Source: Salvelinus alpinus
Taxonomy: Eukaryota; Chordata; Actinopteri; Salmoniformes; Salmonidae
Direction of reading: 5' to 3'
Assembly (NCBI RefSeq): GCF_045679555.1
Contig: NC_092093.1
Location: forward strand, 62,809,390 to 62,873,389
DNA: 64,000 bases
Shown: piece after piece, positions 30,814 through 43,644 of the stretch
Layout: each line of letters begins with the position of its first letter
Numbering within the stretch: position 1 is the first letter of the stretch
Made by a program: the position numbers and the translations under genes
Notes under the pieces: generated by a model
Database searches by the model: none
Seen by the model: the letters and a program-made list of their open reading frames with translations, nothing else
What the model was told of the DNA's origin: nothing

Positions 30814-32220
30814 CCACTTCCTGTGTCAGTCCCAATCGTCACAACCCCAAGCCCACTAACCACCACCCGACGGTCACCTTAGCCCCGCCTATTTCATCCA
30901 TCCCTTTTACACTGCTCTCTAGTCCCTCTCAGCAGCCACACAGAGTACCACTCTGCTCAGTGTACAAGGAGCGCTGGACTGCCAAGTGCAACCTGCAATA
31001 ACCTTTACTTGTTTATAAAACAAAATTTGTTAAGATAATGCTAGCTACTGTACAGGCTGAACTCGCTGCACACTAAATACACTCAAGTCAATCTACTCGT
31101 TATGCGTCTCATAAGCCATAGACAGAGGACTTCAGAATCAGCTTACATCTCTTTTCCTTTAGAGAAGTAGTTTTCTCTGACGCCCGATGGGTCCATCATC
31201 TCTTTGAAACCAAATTGCATTGTGGGAATGCGTTGTGCTGCATCGTCTTCTGAGTTTGAGCGATTGCATTGAATGGTGCTACGCTTGTGGAAATTGGAGT
31301 GGTTTTTGTGCTCTCTTTTGCTTCTTTTCCTCATCTTTGTTTTGATAAGGTTTTTTCACCCTTTTTCTGTTTGCCAATTTGATAATCCCTAATTCACTTT
31401 TCGTTCCCCTGCGGTGGGGGGCTTTTGTTTGTGCCAATCTTGCTCGCTGCCTTGTTTTCATCATGTCTCTATCCTTTGTTGTGTGCCTTTTGGACTCTTC
31501 ACTGCCATGTATTGCTATGTATTTGTCCAGTTTAACTTCACTGGAAACCTCTGAAGCCTTGTGAATAATGCAAACTGTCTTCTGCGTTGGGCGCTATTTC
31601 CCCTAGCAGCTCATGTCTCTCATAGAGAGATGTCATATTTTTAGCGAGACAAAGAGACCCCGGTGAAGGACGGCTGATGACACTAGCTGCTCCATAGAGG
31701 ACTGATGCAGAAAGAAAAGGGAAATGATGCTTACTGTTATACTGTAGAAAGTCGACTTTAGCACACATTACTTCTCGTTAAATCCTCCTAGGACTTGGGA
31801 GTCTCTTGGTTGTACAGTAGAGGTGAGTGTTCAGACGGATCATTGTTTATGTTGAAGTTGTGATGCGTTGACTCGCATCAAATTGACTTCTTTAGCCTTT
31901 TCCCCTTCATCAGTGTTTTCATATAGGATTATCATACGGTCATCTGTCATCTGAAAGGTCTGATTTAGAGTAGACAACTGGTCCTAAATCGGTGTGGTAG
32001 AGACAACCACCTCAGGGCTTGATAGCCACCTGCTAAATGTGTGTCCCTCACCCATAAGCCCATCAACATGTTCACTATTGTGGCCCAGCCACTATAAATG
32101 ATTGTGTTTTACCCCCTTTAGCCAGCAGTGTCCTTAAAATGACATACACATACGGACACACCATTGCTGCTGTCAGAAGGACACTAGAGGTGTAAGCAGT
32201 ATCACTGGTCTGGATATGTA
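30814..32220. other. armc1: armc1 3' UTR and downstream sequence
   Basis: Non-coding; 3' UTR of unknown length followed by non-repetitive sequence. ORFs here are short and AT-driven. Confidence 0.5.
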
Positions 32221-32221
32221 C

Positions 32222-32830
32222 ATTTCAAATCAAATTTTGGGGACGGTAACACATATTTAGCAGATGTTATTGCGGGTGTAGCGAAATGCTTGTGTTCCTT
32301 GCTCCAAAAGTGCAGTAGTATCTAACAATTCACAATAATGCACACTAATCTAAAAGTAAAAGAATGGAATTAAGAAATATGTAAATATTCGGACGAGCAA
32401 TGTCGGAGTGGCATTGACTAAAACACAGTAAGAGTAGAATACAGTATATACATATGAAATTAGTAAAACAGTATTTAAACATATATTAAAGTGACTAGTG
32501 TTCCATTATTAAAGTGACCAGTCTCTAAGGTGCAGGGTTGAGTAACCGGGTGGTAGCCGGCTAGTGATGGCTATTTAACAGTCTGATGGCCTTGAGATAC
32601 AAGCTGTTTTTCAGTCTCTGTGGCCCAGCTTTGATTCACTTGTACTGACCTCGCATTCTGGATGGTAGTGGGGTGAACAGGCCGTGGCTCGGGTGGTTGA
32701 TGTCCTTGATGATCTTTTAGGCCTTCCTGTGACATCGGGTGCTGTAGGTGTCCTGGAGGGCAGGCAGTGTGCCCCCATTGATGCGTTGGGCAGACTGCAC
32801 CACCCTCTGGTAATGGTGCTTGGTTTCCTA
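32222..32830 (-). mobile_element. LINE fragment, 3' half
   Basis: Minus-strand sequence ending at TTTGATTTGAAATG-like bases (32,222) with GGTGCAGTCTGCCCAACGCA and ACCCCACTACCATCCAGAAT-type words of a fish non-LTR element. Frames are broken. It is 5'-truncated. Confidence 0.6.
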
Positions 32831-33753
32831 GCAACATTAATCATAATGTTAATCTCAGTCCTTATTTCAGGAAGAAATCATGTTTTTTTCTGTTCAACAG
32901 TTATTCTCTGTCTCCATTTTACTTTGTTGTTGAAAGATGCAACACATTTAAAATGTAGATATTGCCCTTTGTGAAGAGGTTTTGACTGAAACATTGAAGT
33001 TCGATATTAGGTTCTTGCATAGCATTGCATAGCATTGGATTGACTTTTTATTCATTTTGAGGAACCCTTTCATACCTGTAATCCTTTTCCAGCTGAATTC
33101 TGATCTCATTGTGTAAAGAAAGTGCTGACCAGACAATAGTTATCCTTCTGGAGGCCAAACCCACAGCTCACACAGCTAGTAGAATGGTGTGATTTAACCT
33201 TTTACTGCAGTGGGCTAAATCAGGGTCACACAGTGTTTCTTGGTAGTCTTAAACAGATCTACTTTGAAACAAAAGTATACACCTCACACACATGGTTATG
33301 GGCTTAAAAAAAAGAAGACGCCTGTACCATGTTAGATATAGAGTTGAAATGTATTACATTTTGAGTTTGCATGCTAATATTACACTTTTATATACACCAC
33401 AGAAGACTGAAATAATGTTTATTAATTATGAAAAATATTAATAACATTCCACCCATAAGGCCACTTGGGGGCGATTTGGTTGTTTGACTGCAAGAAAGGC
33501 CTACAATAACCTCAGAGAATTGACCTAATAATGTATATCCACTACAGTGAGTTTATTCTCTATCTGCATCCCTCAGAAGCAGTGCTTACGAACAAGTCGT
33601 AGGATGAAGTCATCACTTCTATTGTTTAACATGAACAGCATCAGTCATGACTTAAGTTGCAACATGTAAAGTACATTTTATTATAAGTTGCACTACTTGT
33701 ACTGTATATCAGATACTTGAACAAGTTATTTTTGTCTCGATTTAAATCTCATG

Positions 33754-33880
33754 TCAAATCAAATGTTAATTTGTGCCGAATACAACATGTGTAGACTTTA
33801 CCGTGAAATGCTTACTTACGAGCCCTTAACCAACAATGCAGAGTTAAATAAGGAAATAAACACATGAAATAAAATGGATG
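33754..33880 (-). mobile_element. LINE 3'-end fragment
   Basis: GTCAAATCAAATGTTAATTT then CCGTGAAATGCTTACTTACG and CCCTTAACCAACAATGCAG, words common to salmonid LINE tails in reverse orientation. Confidence 0.65.
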
Positions 33881-34429
33881 AGTGAAGCTGTGTGAGATAT
33901 GCATTTTGTTTTTAAGCTCACCCTATCGTTTAATAGTCACTCCATCAGGATGGCTGACAGAATCATGTAGCAAGTCCTCAGAATAGCAGAAGCTTCTCAT
34001 GTACAGTGTGTATCTGCTGTCTAATGTAATATAATGTATTTCAGATCTGAAAACAGTTAATTTACGATTAAGGCAAAGAATATTAACAATAACTTAATGT
34101 AAATGATTTGCGTCTGTGTTAGCTGGGGATGGGGGGACTTTCATTTCATGAGTATTCCAGAAAAGGGCCACACTTGGCATGTTGTGTGTGTGCATTGAGT
34201 TGAATTCCATTGTCATAGGATTTCTGAAACCTGACAATCCCCATAGGAAGAGCAAGACTTTGTCCTAGGCACGCAGTCATCTACCATGGCCATAGTACAG
34301 CAGCTATAAACCTGCTTGTGTTGCCAGATCAAAATGCTGAGGGCAGCAGCTGTACTTGTAGAGTGGGATAGAACAAGATATGATTAAATCAGTTTTCCTT
34401 GCGGGTGCAGAAGTGAACTGCCCCAGGTC

Positions 34430-34713
34430 AACCCCCTGCCTGGCCTGGTCCCCCTCTCCCCCTGCCTGGCCTGGTCCCCCTCTCCCCCTGCCTGGCCTGG
34501 TCCCCCTCTCCCCCTGCCTGGCCCGGTCCCCCTCTCCCCCTGCCTGGCCCGGTCCACCTCTCCCCCTGCCTGGCCCGGTCCACCTCTCCCCCTGCCTGGC
34601 CCGGTCCACCTCTCCCCCTGCCTGGCCCGGTCCACCTCTCCCCCTGCCTGGCCCGGTCCACCTCTCCCCCTGCCTGGCCCGGTCCACCTCTCCCCCTGCC
34701 TGGCCCGGTACCC
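34430..34713. repeat. 26-bp GC-rich minisatellite
   Basis: About 11 copies of CCTGCCTGGCCYGGTCCMCC followed by TCTCCC. Two variant blocks are visible: CCTGGTCCCCCT at the left and CCCGGTCCACCT at the right. Because 26 is not a multiple of three, the array is open in several frames and gives artefactual proline- or glycine-rich ORFs with 26-residue periods. Confidence 0.97.
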
Positions 34714-35609
34714 CCCTCCCCTGTTGGTTTTCATACAGATCAACATTGACTGGTGTCGCCTTAATTTCACCCAACTATATGAACTGAAGCAGAGCGCTGA
34801 ACATTGCACGATCAGTAAAGGAAGGACCAAGAGTTCATGGAGGGCATGCATTGTTGTCAGTAAAACATATTACTACAATATAAAAAAAAAAATCCCTGTT
34901 ATTTATTATTCGTACCGTCTCTTAGTGTCCTTTTAACCATGAACTTCCTGTTATTATGAACCCATCTATCAGAGCCCCACCTATGAACATTTTGAGGCAC
35001 AGTGGGACTGACCTATTCTGAAAAAGCTACAATGAGCCTCACTTACCAAGCAGGGTAACCGAGACCATATGCATGTGGAGGGCAAGTGCATCAGACCACA
35101 GAAGACTTTCGGGCCCTCTGGGGAAGTCAGTTAGCTGGGAAATGTGTGGAAATGACAAATTGTGACCAACAAGAATGAAAACCAACTCAAAACTCGCCAT
35201 TCATTGTTCAATCACATGTCAGCACCGAGGACAAGGAGAAACATACTGGCAACTGGTTTTCTACAATGATGCAATAGACCTCTAAAAATGTTCAGTTTCA
35301 GTTGGCTTTAAAGGCTAGCAAAAAGGTTAGGGTCAATTCCATTTCAATTCCAGTCAATTCTTAAAGTAAACCAAATTCCAATGGCAAATGTTCCTCAATG
35401 GAATTTTCCGCATTGGAAGAAAATTGGAATTGACCCCAACCCTGATTAGCAACGGTTTAAGCAATATAGAGTTCAAAAGCAGCTCACTGAAGTCAGGCCC
35501 AAGTGACCCTGTAAGAAGATTTGAGATGTTTTGTTTCCCCCCCCAAAAGTAAAAGATAAATTGAGTTAAGCAGTAATTGAACAGGGTAGCTGAAGCATTG
35601 AACCTTGAC
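34714..35609. other. Intergenic stretch, no gene seen
   Basis: Non-repetitive AT-rich DNA. At 35,330-35,450 the words GTCAATTCCATTTCAATTCC and AATTGGAATTGACCCCAACC form a short region of imperfect inverted repeats (TIR-like), with no ORF. Confidence 0.45.
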
Positions 35610-37118
35610 TTAGTGCCTTCAGAAAGTATTTATACCCCGTGACTTATTCCACATTTTGTTATGGTACAGCCTGAATTTAAAATGTATAAAACAAATTCAT
35701 CATCTACAAAATACGCCATAATGACAAAGTGATTTTATTTTTTTGTTGAAATTTGAGGAAATGTATTTAAAATTAAATACAGGGATATATAATTGAGTCA
35801 ATACATGTTAGAATCACCTTTGGCAGTGATTACAGCTGTGAGTCTTCCTGGGTAAGTCTAAATGCTTTGCAAACCTGTATTATAAAGTATTTGCACATTA
35901 TTCTTAACAACAATTCTACAAGCTCTGTCAAGTTGGTTGTTGATCAATGCTAGACAGCCATTTTCAGGTCCTGCCATAAATGTTCAAGTCAGGAACATTC
36001 AATGTCCTGTCTTGGTAAGCAACCACTGCAGATTTAGCCCTGAATTGTAGGTTATTGTCCTGCTGAAAGGTGCATTTGTCTCTCATTGTCTGTTGGAAAC
36101 CAGGTTTTCCCCTACGATTGTGTCTGTGCTTAGGTCTATTCAGTTTATTTTTATCCTAAAAAAACCTCCTTATTCCTTGCCGATGACAAGCATATCCATA
36201 ACATAATGCAGCCACCACCATGCTTGAAAATATGAAGAGTGATAGTCAGTGATGTGTTGTGTTGGATTTGCCTCAAACATAACACTTTGTATTCAGGACG
36301 GAAAGTTAATTTCTATGCCATATTGTTTTCAGTTTTACTTTAGTGCCTTATTGCAAACAACCTATGTTGTGGAATATTTTTATTCTGCACAGGCTTCCTT
36401 ATTTTCACTCTGTCATTTAGATTAGTATTGTGGAGTAACTACGTTGTTAATTCATTCTCCAGTTTTCTATCACAGCCTTTAAACTGTAACTGTTTTAAAT
36501 TCACCTTTGGTCTCCTGGTGAAATCCCTGAGTGGTTTCCATCCTCTCCGGCAACTGAGTTAGGAAGGACGCCTGTATCTTTTGTAGTGACTAGGTGTATT
36601 GATACACCATCCAAAGTGTAATTAATAACTTCACCATGATAAAAGGGATATTAAATGTCTGCTTTTTTTCATGGACCCATCGACCAATTAGTGCCCTTTG
36701 TGAGGCATTTGAAAACCTCTAGTCTTTGAGGTTGAATCTGTGTTTGCAATTCACTGCTCGTCTGAGGGACCTTACCTCTGTACCCCACACATACAGATAA
36801 TTGTAAGGTAGTCATTCAAAAATCATGCTAAACACTATTATTGAACACAGTGAGTCCATGCAATTTATGTGACTTGTTAAGCACATTTTTACTCCTGAAC
36901 TTATTTAAGCTTGCCATAGAAAAGGGGCTGAATACTTGACTCAAGACATTTCAGCTTTTAATTTGTAATTAACTAGTACTTTATTTTTTTTACATCACTC
37001 CACTTTGACATTATGGGGTAGGTCATTGACACAATCTCAATTGAATCCATTTTGAATTCAGGCTGTAACACAACAAAATGTGGAAAAAGTCAAACGGTGT
37101 GAATACTTTCTGAAGGCA
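35610..37118. mobile_element. Tc1-like transposon relic
   Basis: The ends AGTGCCTTCAGAAAGTATTT and, in reverse complement, TGCCTTCAGAAAGTATTCAC are inverted repeats, followed inside by TCCACATTTTGTT and CAGCCTGAAT. The interior corresponds to an antisense transposase broken beyond frame recovery. It is an older copy than the 12,476 element. Confidence 0.85.
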
Positions 37119-38430
37119 TGGTTTCATAATGATTGTCTATAAATACCTGTCCTCTGGTTGTAGGCTATGCAGTATTCGAGGAACACCAAATATGAGATTT
37201 TCTTCCGCACTAAGGGTTTCTCTCTTGTGTCTCTTAGTCTTTTTATTAATTCTTCAACATTTCCTCATGAACTCCTACTGATACACCCACACATTCTCAA
37301 GGAAGCCAGCTACTCCATGGAAGCAACTACTTGCCATTGAGAATTAACAGAGTCAGCAACACCTCACTCCAGATCTAGAACTGTGTGTGTGTCTCTGGAT
37401 TCTGGAACAGCAGAGAGCCTTCCTGCTTATCTTATTTTGAGAATGTTAATTCCACAAAGAGGTTTTCATTTCTTGCATATTTCAGATAAGCTATCTTCTC
37501 TCCCACTTCCACCCACATCTTGTCTGATCAAGCAGCACCAGTGCCCTTCTCCTAAACACTCCTTGTTCGTCTGCGATATCAGCCCACTTGCATATTTGTG
37601 TATGAATGTGTCATCCATATCACTAGCAGCAGCGCAATTTGCATTGTTAATCTATGCGCTCGGGGATGAGGGCCTGATCGTGAGGAGATAGGGGAGAAAG
37701 GTGTATCTGCAGAGCCGCCGGGCTGCTTTGACGATTTGATTCCAGGTTCAGCCTCCAGTCAATGGGATCAGCCATAAATCCCCCGGGGCCGTGCGGCGGG
37801 AAATGATGTGACTCCTGTAATTTATGTCAAATAACTTTTGAGGACGTGTGAGTGTAGCAATCAGCGTTACCGGGCGCCATAACTCTTGGGCGGAGGGCTC
37901 CGGTGGAGATTTAATTGAGACATTTTTCTTTATCTTGAGCGCTGAGCGAGTGGCGTGTTGTTGTGTAATGAGATGTAATGTCTCTCTTTAAAGGGGGGGG
38001 GGGTCAACAGGCTGGATGATGAGGGAAGGTCACTGGCTGACTGGGTTGGAGATCCAATTTGCTCATGTAGCGTTGAGACTCTATGGAGACTAAATAGTGG
38101 AAAGACAGGAGGAGCAGATCACTAAGAGGCTGTTTATGTCATTGCCATGCTAAACACTCAACGCTGATCTTTGCAGTTACTCCAGGATAAATGGAGCCAT
38201 ACCACTTTTAGTTCAGCCAGGCTGCGCAACACTGAAATACATAAAGACTAAAGAGATGTCCCTTTTTCTAGCTGACTAAAAAGACAAAGAGAATCACTAT
38301 ATGACTTTATGTGATTTAGAATACCCTCCATCTGTGTGTGTGGATATATTGTGTGTATTATTATTTTGATTGTGTATCTATCTACTGTCTGTATGTAAGT
38401 AGTCCTCCTCCCCTCCCTGTGGCATGGTCT
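37119..38430. other. Non-repetitive, possibly conserved non-coding DNA
   Basis: The part 37,690-37,970 is non-repetitive, with balanced composition and homeobox- and GATA-like words (TTTAATTGAG, TTTATGTCAAATAA, TTTATCTT). No ORF is convincing. Its look is that of conserved regulatory sequence, but no comparison was possible. Confidence 0.4.
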
Positions 38431-38436
38431 TGATCT

Positions 38437-38470
<34 letters not shown>
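38437..38470. repeat. (CA)n microsatellite
   Basis: About 17 CA units. Confidence 0.95.
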
Positions 38471-38473
<3 letters not shown>

Positions 38474-38830
38474 AAAGAGAGAGGCTGCAGCTCATAATTG
38501 TGGCTGTAGTTCATTATGGCCTTCAGATGATTTGGAGCCACTAGGGGAGGCTCGTCCTCTGACACCGCCACGTCCGCCCGGCGACAACCACTCCAGGCAC
38601 TGATTGGTGGGGTGAAATATTGCCAGCAAAAATTGAAAGGTCCCAGTGTCAAAATAATTCATGATATGCATATCTTCCTGGCCTGATGAAATGGTTGATA
38701 TCTGGATTAGGAGGATAATAAAAGCGATCAGGCTACAGTTAAAACTCTTTAGCAGGAGGGGTAGGGAGGGTGTCCGTTTTATCAGTGTCAAGAGTGCTGG
38801 AATATGTGGTCAAGATGCATTGTGTATGTA

Positions 38831-39955
38831 CATTACATGGCCAAAAGTATGTGCACACCCCTTTCAAATGAGTGGATTTGGCTATTTCAGCCACACCTGT
38901 TGCTGACAGGTGTATAAAATCGAGCACACAGCCATGCAATCTTCATAGACAAACATTGGCCCGTACTGAAGAGCTCAGTGACTTTCAACACGGGACCGTC
39001 ATAGGAAGCCATCTTTCTGCCCTTCTAGAGCTGCCCCAGTCAACTGTAAGTGCTGTTATTGTGAAGTGGAAACAACTAAGAGCAACAATGGCTCATCCGC
39101 GAAGTGGTAGGCCACACATGCTCATAGAATGGGACTGCTGAGTGCTGAAGCGTGTAGCACGTAAAAATCGTCTGTCCTCGATTGCAACACTCACTACCGA
39201 GTTCCAAACTGCAACACTCACTACCGAGTTCCAAACTGCAACACTCACTACCGAGTTCCAAACTGCCTCTGGGAGCAACGTGAGCACAGTAACTGTTCGT
39301 AGGGAGCTTCATGAAATGGGTTTCCATGGAGTGGTGTAAAGCTCGCCGCCATTAGACTCTGGAGCAGTGGAAACTCGTTCTTTGGAGTAATTAATCACTC
39401 TTCACCATCTGGCAGTTGGACGGACAAATCTGGGTTTGGCAGATGCCAGGAAGACTCTACCTGCCCGAATGCTTAGTGCCAACTGTAAAGTTTGGTGTAG
39501 GAGGAATAATAGTCTGGAGCTGTTTTTCGTGGTTCGGGCCCCTTTGTTCCAGTGAAGAGAAATCTTCACTACAGCATACCTTCTAGAAGATTCTGTGCTT
39601 CCAACTTTGTGGCAACAGTTTGGGGAAGGCCTTTCCTTGTCCATACAGAAATGGTTTGTCTATATCGGTGTGGAAAAACTTGACCTCAACCCCATCGAAC
39701 ACCTTTGGGATGAATTAGAATGCCGACTGTGAGCCAGGCCTAATCGCCCAACATCAGTGCCCGATCTCACTAATGCTCTTGTGGCAGAGTGGAAGCAAGT
39801 CCCCACAGCAATGTTCCAACTTCTAGTGGAAAGCCTTCCCAGAAGAGTGGAGGCTGTTTTAGCGACAAAGGGGGGAGCAACTCCATATTAATGCCCAGGA
39901 TTTTGGAATGAGATGTTCAACGAGCAGGTGTCCACATATATTTGGCCATGTAGTG
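38831..39955 (+). mobile_element. Tc1-like transposon, complete ends, broken gene
   Basis: TA-flanked, 1,125 bp; the ends CATTACATGGCCAAAAGTAT and, inverted, CACTACATGGCCAAATATAT match. The plus-strand transposase is split by stops and frameshifts: FQHGTVIGSHLSALLELPQS near the N-terminus, and LNPIEHLWDELE before the C-terminus. It contains a threefold 27-bp in-frame repeat at 39,184-39,265. Confidence 0.9.
39184..39265 (+). repeat. 27-bp in-frame triplication inside Tc1 transposase
   Basis: Three copies of CAACACTCACTACCGAGTTC plus CAAACTG, encoding a repeated TLTTEFQTA. The related relic at 2318 has a single copy, so the expansion occurred within this copy. Confidence 0.93.
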
Positions 39956-39957
39956 TA

Positions 39958-40496
39958 TATTCCCGTGTGGATGTGTTCTACTGCGTGTGTGTGTTTGTAG
40001 TGGGTCACTTCACACCCCACCTGTGATTTGAATATCTGCTGTAATTGTCCCAAAAAGGCTCATCAGTGGATCTGCCGTCCGCCATTAGGGCTCAACAATA
40101 TGGTGTGACATTCAAATCCCCCCCAATGACAGGTTATTAGGAGCCCCGAGCAGCCGGCACATAATTAAGCACCATAACGTTGACCTGTAATGTGAAGTGA
40201 TGGCAGAGCCCGAATGGCGGGGAATGAAATAGGCACTGTTTTAACACAGGAGAAGTGAGGGCGGGTAGTGGGACTGCCCTTGTTGGATCCCAGTAGGATC
40301 GTTTTTACATCCACTTTCCTCTTTCTCTCTCATCTATTGATCTTTGTAAAAGGGTGGGAATATGGAGAGGATTGAGGAGATGAGGGTTTGCTATGTTTCA
40401 GAGTTTATGTGATAAGAGAGTCTTCATTGCTGATCAGTTGTACTGAGGCCTCTTTTTCTCCAAAGATGAAGTTGATTGCAATGCAAACTGTAGTTT
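39958..40496. other. Non-repetitive non-coding stretch
   Basis: No gene. The part 40,020-40,260, with GACAGGTTATTAGGAGCCCC and ACATAATTAAGCACCATAAC, looks constrained. Confidence 0.4.
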
Positions 40497-40672
40497 CAAG
40501 CACTTACAGTGCTTACTACTTACAGTGCTTACTACTTACAGTGCTTACTACTTACAGTGCTTACTACTTACAGTGCTTACTACTTACAGTGCTTACTACT
40601 TACAGTGCTTACTACTTACAGTGCGTACTACTTACAGTGCTTACTACTTACAGTGCTTACTACTTACAGTGC
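40497..40672. repeat. 16-bp minisatellite
   Basis: About 11 copies of ACTTACAGTGCTTACT, one with GTGCGTAC. Open in several frames because 16 is not a multiple of three; the cysteine- and tyrosine-rich ORF across it is an artefact. Confidence 0.97.
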
Positions 40673-40815
40673 TCTACATGTGTGACATGAACAATGCCAA
40701 TCTTCCATAAACTCTTTTTTTAAACTTTTTTTTTCTTACCGTTGAACTTCAGATTGTGAATTGATCCATATCATTGAGCATAACAATGATGTAATATATT
40801 TGTATCTGCAGTGTA

Positions 40816-41285
40816 CTGAGTGTACAAAACATTCCTAATATTGAGTTGCACCCCCTTTTGCCCTCAGAACAGCCTCAATTTGTCGGGGCATTGGCTTTAC
40901 AAGGTGTCGAAAGGGATACTGGCCCATGTTGACTCCAATGCTCCCCACAGTTGTGTCAAGTTGGCTGGATGTCCTTTGGGTGGTGGACCATTCTTGATAC
41001 ACACGGGAAACTGTTGAGCCTGAAAAACCTGTCAGCGTTGCAGTTCTTGACACTCAAATCGATGTGCCTGGCACCTGCTAGCATACCCCGTTTTAAAGGC
41101 ACTTAAATATTTTCTCTTGTCCATTCATGTCTTAATTGTACCAAGGCTTAAAAATCCTTCTTTAACCTAATTGAAGTGGATTTAACAGGTGACATCAATA
41201 GGGGATCATAGCTTTCACCTGTATTCACCTAGTCAGTCTATGCCATGGAAAGAGCAGGTGTTCCTAATATTTTGTTCACCTAGTG
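40816..41285 (-). mobile_element. Non-autonomous Tc1-like element
   Basis: TA-flanked, 470 bp, with ends CTGAGTGTACAAAACATTCC and inverted CACTAGGTGAACAAAATATT. A fossil transposase C-terminus reads on the minus strand ([20 protein letters not shown]), joined to a Tc1 N-terminal piece ([20 protein letters not shown]), so the middle of the gene is deleted. Confidence 0.88.
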
Positions 41286-42589
41286 TATAGCTGATATGGA
41301 ACAGCAAAGAAAACGTGCACATTTCCCATGTGACACTAAAGCCTGTTACACAACTCCAGGCATGTTGGCTGCGGCCTCCGTCCGCCTTCTCCTCTCCAAC
41401 AGCTAGTGGACGTCGCGATGAGCAATGGATCCATCTGGTGTGTCCTCTCCTCCAACTGGTGTGTGAACATGACGTATAGATGTCATTTTTACCAGCCCAG
41501 AGCCACTGCTACCTGGAAGATTTGGCAAATATACAGTATATATTTTCACATACAGTCCCTAGTGAAAGTCTACACAACCCTTGCACAGTCTTTACATTTT
41601 GCTTCCTTAAAAAAGGATTCAATTGTATATTTTTTCTACAGATCTACACAACCTACTCCACAAGTGAAATAACATTTTACACAAAAAATCCGATGTATGA
41701 TTGCCTATGTCTTCACACACCAGAGTTAATACTTGGTGGAAGCACCTTTGGCAGCCATTACAGCTGTGAATCGTTTTGAATAAGATTCTACCAACTTTGC
41801 ACAACTATTAGGGAAACATATATCCATTATTTTTGTCAAAATTGCTCCAGCTCAATACATTTGGCTGGAAATCATTGATGGACAGCAATAGTCAAACCTT
41901 CTCGGATTTTCAAGCACATTTAAGTCAGGACTGAGACTGGACCACTCAGGAACACTCAATCTTGGAAATGTATTCTGGTGTGTCATTGGCATTAAAATGT
42001 GTGTAATTGTCATGCTGAATTTTTTTAATGATATCCCAGGATTGGGTTTTCAGAAGACTGAGGCAGGTTTTCCTCAAACTTTTTACTTGGGCTTTGCTCC
42101 TTTCATATTTATTTTGATCCTGAGAAACTCCCCAGTCACTGTTGGTGACAAGCATACCCATAACATGATGCTGCCAACAAAAATAAAAAAAATACAGAGG
42201 GTTTCACTCTGTGTTGTGTTAGATTTGACTCAAATCTTTAGTTTTTTATTCATGCCACAAAGTACATTTATTTGCTGTGTTGTCTTGCAGTATTACTTAA
42301 CAGCCTTGTTGCAAACAGTTTTAACACAGGCTTAATTCTTTTCACTTTCACATGTTTTTCATGTGCTTGTCACTGACAGGGAGTTTGTCATGATCAAAAG
42401 AAATATGAAGGAGCAAAGCCTAGGTAAAACGTTTGAGGAAAACCTGCCGTGTGTTTCTGAATGGTCCAGTCCCAGTCCTGACTTAACTCTGCTTGAAAAT
42501 CACAAACAAGGTTTGAATATTGCTGTCCATCAATGATTTCCCACCACATTTACTGAGCTTGAGCAATTTTGACAAAAACAATGGATATA

Positions 42590-43200
42590 CACGGAGTATA
42601 CCAAACATTAGGAATAACTTCCTAATATTAAGTTGCATCCCAGTCCCCCTTTTTCCCTCAGAACAGCCTCAATTTGTCAAGGAATGGACTCTACAAGGTG
42701 TTGAAAGCGTTCCACAGGGATGCTGGTCCATGTTGACTCCAATGTTTTCTCACAGTTGTTAAGTTGGCTGGATGTCCTTCGGGTGGTAGACCATTCTTGA
42801 TACACAAGGGAAATTGTTGGGCGTGAAAACCCCAGCAGCATTGCAGTTCTTGACACAAACTGGTGCGCCTGGCACCTACTACCATACCATGTTCAAAGGC
42901 ACTTAAAATCTTTTGTCTTGCCTTCTGAATGTCACACATGCACAATCCATGTCTCAAGGTTTAAAATTCCTTCTTTAATCTGTATCCTCCCATTCATCTT
43001 CACTGATTTGAAGTGTATTTAACAAGTGACATCAATAAGGGATCATAGCTTTCACCTGGATTCACCTGGTCAGTCTATCAGTCTATTTAGATAGAGTTTA
43101 TTAGTCACATGTACCTGGACACAGATGTAATTGCAGGATACAGTGAAAATCTTATTCTCATGGAAAGAGCAGGTGTTCTTAATGTTTTGTAGACTCAGTG
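42590..43200 (-). mobile_element. Nested non-autonomous Tc1-like element
   Basis: Same family as 40,816: CACGGAGTATACCAAACATT at the left and CACTGAGTCTACAAAACATT (inverted) at the right, flanked by TA. An 80-bp insertion (about 43,082-43,160, TTTATTAGTCACATGTACCT) resembles a LINE 3' piece. It lies inside another Tc1 relic. Confidence 0.85.
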
Positions 43201-43236
43201 TATGTTGCTCTAATAGTTGAGGAAGGTTGGTAGAAT

Positions 43237-43644
43237 CTTTATTTTTACCCCCCTTTTTTGTGTTATCCAATTGGTAGTTACAGTCTTGTCTCATCGCTGC
43301 AACTCCCGTACGGACTCGGCCACACTGCTTCTTGTCACAATGCCCACTTAACCCAGGAGCCAGCCGCACCAATGTGTCGGAGGAAACACCGTACACCTGG
43401 CGACCATGTCAGCGTGCATTGCGCCCGGCCCACTACTGGAGTCACTAGCGCGCGATGGGACAGGAACATCCCTGCGGGCCAAACCCTCCCTTAACCCGGA
43501 CGACGCTGGGCCAATTGTGCGCCACCCCATGGGTCTCCCAGTCACGGCCGGCTGCGACAGAGCCTGGACTCAAACCAGGATCTCTAGTGGCACAGCTAGC
43601 ACTGCGAAGCAGTGCGTTCGACCACTGCGCCACTCGGAAGGCCG
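43237..43644 (-). repeat. tRNA-derived SINE with target duplication
   Basis: On the minus strand it begins CCTTCCGAGTGGCGCAGTGG (A-box-like) and contains GGTTTGAGTCCAGGC (B-box-like); the body has CGGGAGTTGCAGCGATGAGA. Flanked by a 12-bp direct repeat GGTTGGTAGAAT at 43,225-43,236 and 43,645-43,656. It is inserted in the Tc1 relic. It is a SINE, not a tRNA gene. Confidence 0.9.

Noticed and set aside
34304..34851. 26-residue-repeat ORFs of 130-156 codons
   Set aside because: A 26-bp minisatellite read through all frames; no host-like flanking sequence or splice sites.
37383..37691. 102-codon ORF downstream of the Tc1 relic
   Set aside because: No recognisable domain, no splice context; not distinguishable from chance.
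40388..40710. Tyr/Leu/Cys repeat ORF
   Set aside because: A 16-bp minisatellite read-through.
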